From the NCBI GenBank assembly GCA_028704385.1, contig JAQVLA010000015.1:1-64000 (forward strand): a stretch of 64,000 bases of DNA, given 5' to 3'. Both the position numbers and the translations under genes were made by a program. Within the stretch, counting starts at the first letter, position 1, and every line of letters starts with the position of its first letter. Below the pieces are notes generated by a model, which made no database searches, was not told the DNA's origin, and saw only the letters and a list, made by a program, of their open reading frames with translations. Source of the stretch: Bacteroidales bacterium. Lineage in GTDB: Bacteria; Bacteroidota; Bacteroidia; Bacteroidales; F082. Positions 1-7,865 of the stretch are shown one piece after another.

Positions 1-1406
1 CTATACTTTCAATTTTGCTTGGCTGGGGCAAAAACTTTATGCCTTTCACCGACTTTTTCCTTGACTATATTCCGGGCTATAATAAATTCCGGGCGGTATC
101 AATGACCTTGGTGATCGCTGAATTGACAATTCCTTTATTAGGTTTTCTGGGACTATATCAAATCTATCAAAATCCGGAAATCCTGCGCGATAGGCAAAAG
201 TATATTTGGATTTCGTTTGGGCTAACCGGTGGATTGGCACTCTTGTTTTATTTGCTGCCGACTACTTTTTTCAACTTCTTCAGCCAGTTTGAACTGGAAC
301 AGTTTAACCGTATCCGTCAGTCGAATCCCGGGGATGCTTCACAAATAGATTTGTTTTTAAGTCAGCTTGAGGCCATTCGGATAAGTATCTTTAAATCAGA
401 TGCAATACGAAGTTTCATCTTTATTTTATTGGCTGCAGCAATATTGTATTTGTACAGTAATAAGAAAATCAAAGCGCTCTGGCTTATTGCTGCCATTACT
501 CTTCTGATTTTGATCGATATGGTTCCTGTGGCACAACGCTATCTGAATAATAACAATTTTGTCCCAAAGAGAAAGACAGAGAATCCATTCCAGCTTACGC
601 AGGCTGACAAGGAAATTTTAAAGGATAACGATCCGAATTTCAGGGTGTTGGATTTGACAAAGAATATTTTTAACGATGCCAGCACCAGCTATTATCATCA
701 TGCCATAGGGGGTTATCATGGTGCAAAGTTGCAGCGTTATCAGGATATGATCGATCATTACATACAACGGGAGATTCAGGAGATATCGGCTGCGTTTAAT
801 GATAATCCAAATCTGGCCTCAATCAATGAGGTGTTGGCTAAACAGCAGGTTTTGAATATGTTAAACACACGATATTATATCTATAGTCCGAGTGCTTCTC
901 CCTTGAAAAATGTGTTTGCCTTTGGTGATGCCTGGTTTGCTGAGAATATTGAGTGGGTTCAAACACCCAATGAAGAGATTGATGCTTTGGAAGCTGCAAA
1001 TCTCAGCAATACTGCTGTGTTGCATGATGAATTTCAGGAGATGCTGAGTGACTTTGACCCTAATTCTGATTCAACAGCTACGATCAGGTTAACACACTAT
1101 GCTCCAAATAAATTGAATTATACATTCAAATCCGGACAAAATCAGCTGGTTATTTTCTCAGAGATATGGACATCAAAAGGATGGAATTTGTATGTGGATG
1201 GCGAGCAGCAGGATTTGATAAGAGCCAACTACGTACTTCGGGCAGCTTTAATTCCGGCGGGTAATCATGAGCTTGAAATGCGTTACGAACCAAAGGTTTG
1301 GGCTGTGGGCGAAAAAGTTAGCCTTGCTAGTTCATTGCTCCTCATTTTAGTAGCATTTGGAATCGTAATTAATGCTATATATAAACGGAAAAAGGCAGAA
1401 GCCTGA
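1..1406 (+). CDS. YfhO-family membrane protein, C-terminal part (5' end outside window)
   Basis: The frame is open to the left edge, so the gene is truncated; about 467 residues are visible, against a usual 800 or more for Bacteroidota YfhO proteins. Hydrophobic segments lie near the start, around residues 30-45, 75-90, 130-150 and 155-170, and one last helix sits near the C-terminus just before a basic tail (KRKK). Between them is a large soluble domain with many Trp and Tyr residues. YfhO proteins are integral membrane proteins linked to glycosylation of lipids or wall polymers. It lies 5 bp upstream of a glycosyltransferase on the same strand, which fits an envelope glycoconjugate operon. 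The family call rests on overall architecture and context, and the exact substrate cannot be read. Confidence 0.72.
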   Translation, partial: ILSILLGWGKNFMPFTDFFLDYIPGYNKFRAVSMTLVIAELTIPLLGFLGLYQIYQNPEILRDRQKYIWISFGLTGGLALLFYLLPTTFFNFFSQFELEQFNRIRQSNPGDASQIDLFLSQLEAIRISIFKSDAIRSFIFILLAAAILYLYSNKKIKALWLIAAITLLILIDMVPVAQRYLNNNNFVPKRKTENPFQLTQADKEILKDNDPNFRVLDLTKNIFNDASTSYYHHAIGGYHGAKLQRYQDMIDHYIQREIQEISAAFNDNPNLASINEVLAKQQVLNMLNTRYYIYSPSASPLKNVFAFGDAWFAENIEWVQTPNEEIDALEAANLSNTAVLHDEFQEMLSDFDPNSDSTATIRLTHYAPNKLNYTFKSGQNQLVIFSEIWTSKGWNLYVDGEQQDLIRANYVLRAALIPAGNHELEMRYEPKVWAVGEKVSLASSLLLILVAFGIVINAIYKRKKAEA

Positions 1407-1411
1407 CCGTT

Positions 1412-2716
1412 ATGAAAAAAGTACTCATAATCACTTATTATTGGCCGCCATCCGGTGGAGGAGGGGTGCAACGCTGGCTTAAGTTTGTGAAGTATTTGCG
1501 GGATTTTGGCTGGGAACCAGTCATTTATACTCCTGAAAATCCGGAATCTCCACAGATTGATCAAAGTCTTGTTGATGAGATTCCGGCAGAAATCGAAGTG
1601 ATCAAAACCAGGGTTTGGGAACCTTATCGTTGGTATAAAGCATTTACAGGTCGTAAAAGTGATGAACGCATACAAACGGCATTTTTGTCAGAAAAGAAAA
1701 AGCCCGGAATGGCTGAAAAACTTAGTATCTGGATCAGAGGAAATGTTTTTATTCCGGATGCCCGGCGTTTTTGGATTAAGCCATCAGTAAGGTTTTTGAA
1801 AAAATGGTTGCAATCAAATCCTGTTGATTTAATTGTGACAACCGGCCCGCCTCATAGTATGCATCTGATTGCTATGCAGTTGAAGGAAAAAACCGGAATT
1901 ATGTGGCTGGCTGATTTCAGGGATCCCTGGACCAATATTGATTACTATCAGGATTTGATGTTGGGAAAACGGGCTGACCGCAAGCATCATCAATTGGAAC
2001 TTAAGGTGCTGAAAAATGCTGATGCTGTGACGGTTGTGAGCCCAGGAATGAGTAAGGAATTCACTGAGATTTATAACAGAAATTATGCTGTTATTCCAAA
2101 TGGATTTGATACGTCAGATTTTAAAAAAACTGAGAAATTAAATCCGGAATCAGGTTTTAGCCTGGCGCACATTGGAGCACTCGTCAAAACGCGTAATCCG
2201 CTCATATTATGGAAAGTACTGAATGAATTATGCAAAGAAAGTGATGCTTTCTCAGCAGACTTAAAAATCAAGTTGATAGGCAATGTTGATGTATTTGTAA
2301 GGGAATCCCTACAAGCTAATGAGCTGATGGATAAGCTCGAAATTTTGCCTTATTTGCCTCATGAAGAAGTGGTTATAGAGCAGATGCGTGCCCAGGTGTT
2401 GTTGCTATTAATTAATCGGACGCCCAATGCTCATCTCATTCTAACAGGTAAGTTATTTGAATATATGGGAGCCGGTAGGCCAATTTTAGGAATTGGCCCT
2501 GTTGCCGGTGATGCAGCTGCCATATTAAAAGAAACCGGGGCAGGAGTGATGGTGGATTTTGAGGAGGAGGAGAAGCTTAAGCATTACATTAGGAGCTTTT
2601 ATCAAAAATTTCAGAATGGCAGTTTAATTAACTCACCTGAAGATATCTATCAGTACTCAAGATATGAGTTGACGCGTAAGATGGCAAATGAATTTGACCG
2701 GATAACTAGTCGTTAA
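1412..2716 (+). CDS. Glycosyltransferase family 4 protein
   Basis: This is a 434-residue GT-B type glycosyltransferase. The N-terminus has the hydrophobic strand and Gly-rich loop typical of GT4 enzymes (YYWPPSGGGGVQRWLKF, from residue 9). The C-terminal half carries the nucleotide-sugar binding region GKLFEYMGAGRPILGIG, the family's E-x7-E-like segment. It probably transfers a sugar from an NDP-sugar during surface polysaccharide or glycoprotein glycan synthesis at the cytoplasmic face of the membrane. It begins 5 bp after the YfhO-type gene and likely shares its transcript. Its last 11 bases overlap the convergent gpsA gene tail to tail. Donor and acceptor cannot be told from sequence. Confidence 0.85.
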   Translation: MKKVLIITYYWPPSGGGGVQRWLKFVKYLRDFGWEPVIYTPENPESPQIDQSLVDEIPAEIEVIKTRVWEPYRWYKAFTGRKSDERIQTAFLSEKKKPGMAEKLSIWIRGNVFIPDARRFWIKPSVRFLKKWLQSNPVDLIVTTGPPHSMHLIAMQLKEKTGIMWLADFRDPWTNIDYYQDLMLGKRADRKHHQLELKVLKNADAVTVVSPGMSKEFTEIYNRNYAVIPNGFDTSDFKKTEKLNPESGFSLAHIGALVKTRNPLILWKVLNELCKESDAFSADLKIKLIGNVDVFVRESLQANELMDKLEILPYLPHEEVVIEQMRAQVLLLLINRTPNAHLILTGKLFEYMGAGRPILGIGPVAGDAAAILKETGAGVMVDFEEEEKLKHYIRSFYQKFQNGSLINSPEDIYQYSRYELTRKMANEFDRITSR

Positions 2717-3695
2717 GGATATTGTTTACAAACTTGCCAATGTCATAATCAGAATTAAATACCTTATAAAGCTCTGTCATAAGTGGGTAGTTGAGGCTGG
2801 TAAGCTTACGTTTTTCAAGCTCTTCGTAAAATACCTGAACTGCAATTCTTCCTTCAAGGACTACTTTTTCGGAAATATCTTGCGAGAAAAAACCTTTGCC
2901 GATCAGCAATCCCAGTGTTCGGTTTCTGCTTAAATCGTTCAATGCGGTAAGCGAAAAATCTCCAAATCCACAATATTTAAAAATTGTCTCTTCCTGTCCG
3001 CCAAATGTTTTGATCAGTTGTCGCATTTCGTTGATAGCTTTCGAAAGCACCAGCGACCTCAAATTTGGAGAGTCAAAGTTTGCGTCAACAATTCCAATTA
3101 TGATGGCATAGATGTTTTTTAAGATACTCGCGTATTCCACACCATGAAGATCGTCTGAATAATCTAAATGTATTGTTGTGCCTGAGAAAATTTCCTGAAG
3201 AAAATCCTGAATATTCTGATCAGTGGCAGCAATTGTAAATGCAGTTGGTTGTCGGTTGATTATTTCACGTGCAAAGGATGGCCCTTTCATGCAGGCAATG
3301 GGATTGGATATCATCTCTGTAATACAATCGGGAATAAGTTGAAATCCATTGCCAAATCCTTTTGCCAGATTGATGATTGGCGTTTTTGCAGGGATCAGGT
3401 CTTTGTTATGTTTCAGGTAATTTACGATCGCTGTTGACGGGATCGCCAAAAAGATGAGATCTGCACTTTTAAGCATTTTCACATCGGTGGTGGCCTTCAG
3501 AAATGGATGCAGTTGTGTGGCGGGAAAATGCCTGAAATTGATGTGGTTTTGGTTGATATCTTCAACTACATCCTGCTCAATAGAAAGCAGATAAATATTC
3601 AGGTCTTCATCTCCGGCGAGTATGTTTCCAAGTGCCGTAGCTATCGCACCGCTTCCAATGAAAATGATGTTCGATTTATGTGTCGTAGGTTCCAT
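2706..3695 (-). CDS. gpsA: NAD(P)H-dependent glycerol-3-phosphate dehydrogenase
   Basis: The 329-residue protein has the Rossmann dinucleotide-binding motif GSGAIATALGNILA near the N-terminus and the catalytic-lysine region NLAKGFG. The domain after it fits the GpsA C-terminal helical domain (conserved stretches KNIYAIIIGI and CGFGDFSLT). It reduces dihydroxyacetone phosphate to sn-glycerol 3-phosphate for phospholipid synthesis in the cytoplasm. ATG at 3695 was chosen over the in-frame TTG 12 bp upstream. It lies 36 bp downstream of the flippase gene and may be the last gene of that minus-strand run. GKxF-type details diverge from E. coli GpsA (AKGF rather than SKG), so the family is firm but kinetic properties are not. 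Confidence 0.85.
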   Translation of the reverse strand: MEPTTHKSNIIFIGSGAIATALGNILAGDEDLNIYLLSIEQDVVEDINQNHINFRHFPATQLHPFLKATTDVKMLKSADLIFLAIPSTAIVNYLKHNKDLIPAKTPIINLAKGFGNGFQLIPDCITEMISNPIACMKGPSFAREIINRQPTAFTIAATDQNIQDFLQEIFSGTTIHLDYSDDLHGVEYASILKNIYAIIIGIVDANFDSPNLRSLVLSKAINEMRQLIKTFGGQEETIFKYCGFGDFSLTALNDLSRNRTLGLLIGKGFFSQDISEKVVLEGRIAVQVFYEELEKRKLTSLNYPLMTELYKVFNSDYDIGKFVNNILND

Positions 3696-3731
3696 ATTTA
3701 AATTCAAGTGTTGGGGAAAATGCGAATTTAG

Positions 3732-5216
3732 TTATTTTTTGATGTGCAGCCTCACCAGCAATCCGTCTATGGTTTGATTGATATCATCTGAAAACCCGGA
3801 TATATAAAGCATTAGTGTAAAAAGCAGTGTGAAAACCGTACTTTGAACCATAATTTCCCACACATACCAATCAAAATTTGGTGTAAGTCGGGCAAGGAAA
3901 AAAGCAATTAAACCTATCGCGATCATTACCAGGTAGTTCCAGCTAAATGGTTGCATTCCAAATTTATAATAGACAAAAGCCCACGAAATAAAATTGTAGA
4001 TAAATCTGGCGATAAGTGAGGCGAATGCGGCACCTACCAGCCCGTATAGGGGTATAAATATCAGGTTTGTGAGAATCAGAAGAACAGCAAAAAAAACTAA
4101 AAACCAGGTAACTACTTTGTATTGAGCCGAATTACTGATGATGTACTGAGAAACACTGGTGAACATTTCAATCAGATTGGCCAGCCCGATAAATACAATA
4201 ACCATGCGTCCAGCCTCAAAATCGGAACCCAGAATATCAAAAACCTGATCAAGGTTTAGCATTAATCCCAGAAATAACAGGAGTCCGATGGCAGATAAGG
4301 TCCGGTTACTTTTATCATAAATTTCCATGATTTTTTTTGTGTCGTTCGATTTCCAACCATCGGCAATAACAATCACTGCGATTTTAATGACTGATCGTGA
4401 GGGAATTAGAATCAGCGTGCCAAAATAAAAAGTTGTAGAGTAAATACCTGTGTCTGCCAACCCTAACATATCATTAATCATCACCACATCAATATTCAGG
4501 ATCAGAATGCCTGAAAAACTGGTTGCAATACCAAAAATTGCCACTGACCGCATATTATGTGCCATTTCTTTGGTGATGAACCCTCTGAAGTTTCCAAAAA
4601 CAAATTGTCCACTGCGATAGATGGACCATGCAATGAGTATGGTCGGCAGGCTCATTGAAACAACATATAGGAAAACGAGTTGGGCAAAGCTTATGAAATC
4701 AAAATAATACAACACAACCGATAGCATAATAAAAACACGTTGCCAAACTTCTTTGTAAAGTGATCCTTTTACAGCATTATAAATTGCCCTGTAATAGCTG
4801 TCGAGTGCATTAAAAAAGGTCGTGAAAAAGATTAGTGGGATCAGATAAGTAAAATATTCAACAAATAGTGCTGATTTTTGAATATTTTGAGAAATTAACC
4901 ACGGTTTAATCGAGAAAAAAATGATCATGGCAATTAAAAATCCTGCCAGATTTATGATTAATGACAGTTTCAGAAATCCATGATGATTATTTTCAAGGCT
5001 TCTGAAATAGGGGAAATTACGCAAAGTTACCGCATTAAATCCCAGACCGGAAAACTGCGCAAAAAGTACAGATACAGAAACCAATAATCGCAGCAAACCA
5101 ATTTCGGCTTTGGTTAATATTTCCGGAAATAACAAAGCGGTTGTCACAAAGCCTAAAATAACGCCCAGATAGGACAGGATTGTGCCGGTAATGCTTTGTG
5201 TTTTAATGATTCCCAT
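3732..5216 (-). CDS. Polysaccharide flippase / oligosaccharide exporter family membrane protein
   Basis: This is a 494-residue polytopic membrane protein with about 12-14 hydrophobic segments spread along its length and very short loops, as in the MOP/MATE superfamily (Wzx/RfbX type). It starts with an amphipathic segment and TM1 (IKTQSITGTILSYLGVILGF). Such proteins flip lipid-linked oligosaccharides across the inner membrane. It is placed 17 bp downstream of a GT4 glycosyltransferase on the same strand and upstream of gpsA, which supports a surface-glycan role. The ATG at 5216 is clear. The transported lipid-linked sugar cannot be predicted. Confidence 0.82.
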   Translation of the reverse strand: MGIIKTQSITGTILSYLGVILGFVTTALLFPEILTKAEIGLLRLLVSVSVLFAQFSGLGFNAVTLRNFPYFRSLENNHHGFLKLSLIINLAGFLIAMIIFFSIKPWLISQNIQKSALFVEYFTYLIPLIFFTTFFNALDSYYRAIYNAVKGSLYKEVWQRVFIMLSVVLYYFDFISFAQLVFLYVVSMSLPTILIAWSIYRSGQFVFGNFRGFITKEMAHNMRSVAIFGIATSFSGILILNIDVVMINDMLGLADTGIYSTTFYFGTLILIPSRSVIKIAVIVIADGWKSNDTKKIMEIYDKSNRTLSAIGLLLFLGLMLNLDQVFDILGSDFEAGRMVIVFIGLANLIEMFTSVSQYIISNSAQYKVVTWFLVFFAVLLILTNLIFIPLYGLVGAAFASLIARFIYNFISWAFVYYKFGMQPFSWNYLVMIAIGLIAFFLARLTPNFDWYVWEIMVQSTVFTLLFTLMLYISGFSDDINQTIDGLLVRLHIKK

Positions 5217-5233
5217 GGGTTATTTTGCCTAGA

Positions 5234-6451
5234 TTAAAATTGAAGTTTGCTTTTTTGCCAAACTTCATCATAAAAAGCTTTGAAAGCTTTTTTGTAAGAA
5301 GTCGTGTTATAAGTTGAAACCACTGCTTTTTTTCCGTTTTCTCCCATTTTTTTTGCCAGTTCTGGATTATTTACAAGACTTTCTATTTTTGAAGCTAAAT
5401 CAATTGAATCACCACTTCTAAAATCTAATCCGCATTGATGCTTTTGAACTATTTCAACCTGAGGCTGACAATCCGAAACAATGATGGGCTTTTCAAATAG
5501 CATATATTGAAATATTTTATTGGCAACACCGGATTCATGTTGTTCGTTTTTCACTATTGGTGATAGGCATAAATAACTGGCACTAATAAATTTAGGAATT
5601 TCTGAAATATCTTTCCAGGGATAATGAATCAGAAACTTTTTTACATCTTCCTGATTAAAAAGAGAATGCATCTCAGTTTTTTCAGCTTTGTCAACAGGTC
5701 CAATTAACATCAATTTTAAGTCATAGTTTCTGTTAACCAAATCCCTTACTGCTTCAATAGTCACATCAATTCCGCGTCTTTTTCCTACGACACCAAAATA
5801 AAGTAAAATTTTACTTTTTTCACCATGAAATTCACTGGAAGTCGTTTCGTAAGATAAAAGTTGATCAATATTGACTACGTTAGGATAAACCAGAAATGGT
5901 TTAGGAGTTAATGCTGCATATTTTTCAATAAGCTGTGATTTAAAATGGCCACTTAAAACAACAATTCCATCAGCGTAGGTCAGGTATTTTTTTTCATTCT
6001 TAGACCATTTGGCTGGTTTTACCAATAAACGCTTTGGGAAACCATTTGCGTAGGAATAACTTTTTATAGCAGCAGGATAGTTTTCATGCAAATCGAGAAT
6101 AAAAGGAGTTTTTGTCACTTTTGCTGCCTTATGAACAGCTTTGCTCATATATAAATCATGTGCATGAATAAGATCTGGATTTAAGATTTTAATCTGTTTC
6201 TTAATATGATATGCCCAGAATAATTTATAAAAGGGGAGGGAATTTTGAAGACCAAACAGAAAGTTTTTTATTGGTTTTGAAATGTTCAGTTGAATAATTT
6301 TGTCGCTTGCTGCAAGGGAGATTTTTTGCTTTTTGCCAAAGCGCAAACATAAAACAGTAACATCATGGCCAACTTTTGAGGCAATTTCAACTTCATTTCT
6401 GACCCTTGGATCATTAAAGTATTCGTTGTCAACTACTACAAGTATCTTCAT
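5234..6451 (-). CDS. Glycosyltransferase family 4 protein
   Basis: This 405-residue GT-B enzyme begins MKILVVVDNEYFNDPRVRNE, a typical start for GT4 enzymes of surface polysaccharide clusters. It has the DLIHAHDLY segment of the N-terminal domain and, near the C-terminus, ESGVANKIFQYMLFEKPII, which matches the E-x7-E donor-binding motif. It is followed by the flippase gene after 17 bp, so the two are probably co-transcribed. A good -7 element (TACATTTG, reverse complement of 6489-6496) lies 38 bp upstream of the ATG at 6451, but no clear -33 was found. Base composition here is more AT-rich than in the metabolic genes to the right. Confidence 0.85.
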   Translation of the reverse strand: MKILVVVDNEYFNDPRVRNEVEIASKVGHDVTVLCLRFGKKQKISLAASDKIIQLNISKPIKNFLFGLQNSLPFYKLFWAYHIKKQIKILNPDLIHAHDLYMSKAVHKAAKVTKTPFILDLHENYPAAIKSYSYANGFPKRLLVKPAKWSKNEKKYLTYADGIVVLSGHFKSQLIEKYAALTPKPFLVYPNVVNIDQLLSYETTSSEFHGEKSKILLYFGVVGKRRGIDVTIEAVRDLVNRNYDLKLMLIGPVDKAEKTEMHSLFNQEDVKKFLIHYPWKDISEIPKFISASYLCLSPIVKNEQHESGVANKIFQYMLFEKPIIVSDCQPQVEIVQKHQCGLDFRSGDSIDLASKIESLVNNPELAKKMGENGKKAVVSTYNTTSYKKAFKAFYDEVWQKSKLQF

Positions 6452-6565
6452 GCTTCGATAATAATCTGTATGATGAGAAATTGCTTCGCAAATGTAGTCA
6501 GTTTATTGCTTTTTCTGCATTTGTCAGGCTTAATCCTTATTTTTAGAAAAAAAAATCTCTTTTTG

Positions 6566-6596
6566 TTTGATTTCATACGAAAAGAGCTTAATTTTG
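6566..6596 (+). promoter_or_regulatory. Bacteroidota-type promoter for the GLUG gene pair
   Basis: TTTG at 6566-6569, then exactly 19 bp, then TAATTTTG at 6589-6596. This matches the phylum's -33/-7 consensus (TTTG and TAnnTTTG). The predicted transcript starts a few bases later, about 55 bp before the ATG at 6655. Confidence 0.6.
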
Positions 6597-6654
6597 TGAG
6601 ACTATCACTATTAAACAGAATCCCAATCGATTACAGTAAACCAGCCGTTTAAAA

Positions 6655-7848
6655 ATGTTATCTAATATTCAATTATTTTTTAAACAGAATTTAATCTTTC
6701 TGATTTTCATTTTTCTAACAGCTTGTATGAATAGTGATAAAACTGTTGAAGATGAAAGTGGTTTAAGTAAAAAAATAACTAAAGATCAGCTTGTTTTTGA
6801 AGGAGGGGATGGTACTGTGAAAAATCCCTATAAAGTAAAAACAGCCGAACAACTATTTATGGTAAGGAATAATCTGTCAGCACATTACATACAAGTTACA
6901 GATATTGATTTAAATATTCCTGCCTATAATTCAGGTGTAGGATGGACTCCGATTGGTTGTATTGAAACACCTTTTGAAGGAAGTTATAATGGCGGAGGAT
7001 TTACAATTTCCAATCTAATAATAAATCGTCCTTTGGAGAAACATAATGGTTTATTTGGTTTTTTAGTTGGTGCACGTATTGAAAACTTAAGACTATCTAA
7101 TGTGTTAATTTGGGGAGGCTATAAGGTTGGTGCTATTAGTGGTACTGCTTTTAAGGGAACCGAAATCAGGCGGGTAATTGTAGATGATGCACATTTGAAA
7201 GTTGAAGAACGATATGCTGGTGGAATTTTGGGAAGTGGTGATGATGTTTTGATATATCAGTGTGCATTTCAAGGGTCAATAGAAAAGGGTTTTTATGAGG
7301 ATTGGAATTTTATTGGCGGATTATCTGGATCGATAACATCTTCAACCACAAATAAAGGTAGTTTTGTAATAGAATCATTCGCTGATGTTACCATAAGCAG
7401 CAATACGCATAATTTGCTTGGTGGACTTGTTGGAGCCATGTGGTTTAATGCAACGATTGAAAATTGTTATTCAAAAGGAAAAATGATGGTTTCAGGGGAT
7501 TATGCCGGTGGAATAGTTGGTGAGCTTAGACTGGGAGCTAAACCTAAGTGTATAGTGAATACTTATACAACAATGCGGATTTTAGCCAAAACCCATAACA
7601 AAGAGATACATGCTTTTGTCGGGCATAATGAAGGTGGGATTTTCAAAGGCAATTTTTATGAAACAGGTGAATTAAACTATAGGTATTCAGATACTTTAGT
7701 GGATGCAAAAACTGTTGCTCAGATGAAGATCCAGACAACTTTTGAAGCGCAGGGATGGGATTTTGACAACATTTGGGCTATCGATCCAAATGGAAAAATT
7801 AATGATGGCTACCCTTACTTAAAGTGGTTTTTAGATGGAACTCAATAA
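6655..7848 (+). CDS. GLUG-repeat lipoprotein, probably on the cell surface
   Basis: The 397-residue protein has a lipoprotein signal peptide ending in the lipobox LTAC (Cys24) followed by Met, Asn, Ser and acidic residues. After a linker, residues of about 60-380 form beta-helix-like GLUG repeats with recurring GLFGFL, GGILGS, GGLVGA and GGIVGE motifs. It ends with a WDFDNIWAIDP...NDGYPYLKW segment that also closes the repeat region of its neighbour. GLUG proteins occur in adhesins and surface proteins. The next gene, 17 bp downstream, is a longer paralogue carrying a T9SS sorting domain instead of a lipid anchor. Function is not established; surface adhesion or glycan contact is an inference. 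Confidence 0.75.
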   Translation: MLSNIQLFFKQNLIFLIFIFLTACMNSDKTVEDESGLSKKITKDQLVFEGGDGTVKNPYKVKTAEQLFMVRNNLSAHYIQVTDIDLNIPAYNSGVGWTPIGCIETPFEGSYNGGGFTISNLIINRPLEKHNGLFGFLVGARIENLRLSNVLIWGGYKVGAISGTAFKGTEIRRVIVDDAHLKVEERYAGGILGSGDDVLIYQCAFQGSIEKGFYEDWNFIGGLSGSITSSTTNKGSFVIESFADVTISSNTHNLLGGLVGAMWFNATIENCYSKGKMMVSGDYAGGIVGELRLGAKPKCIVNTYTTMRILAKTHNKEIHAFVGHNEGGIFKGNFYETGELNYRYSDTLVDAKTVAQMKIQTTFEAQGWDFDNIWAIDPNGKINDGYPYLKWFLDGTQ

Positions 7849-7865
7849 TTATTTAAATAGGAGAT

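Noticed and set aside
6470-6652. 60-residue ORF upstream of the GLUG lipoprotein gene
   Set aside because: It overlaps the strong promoter at 6566-6596, has no family features and is composed of AT-rich low-complexity sequence.
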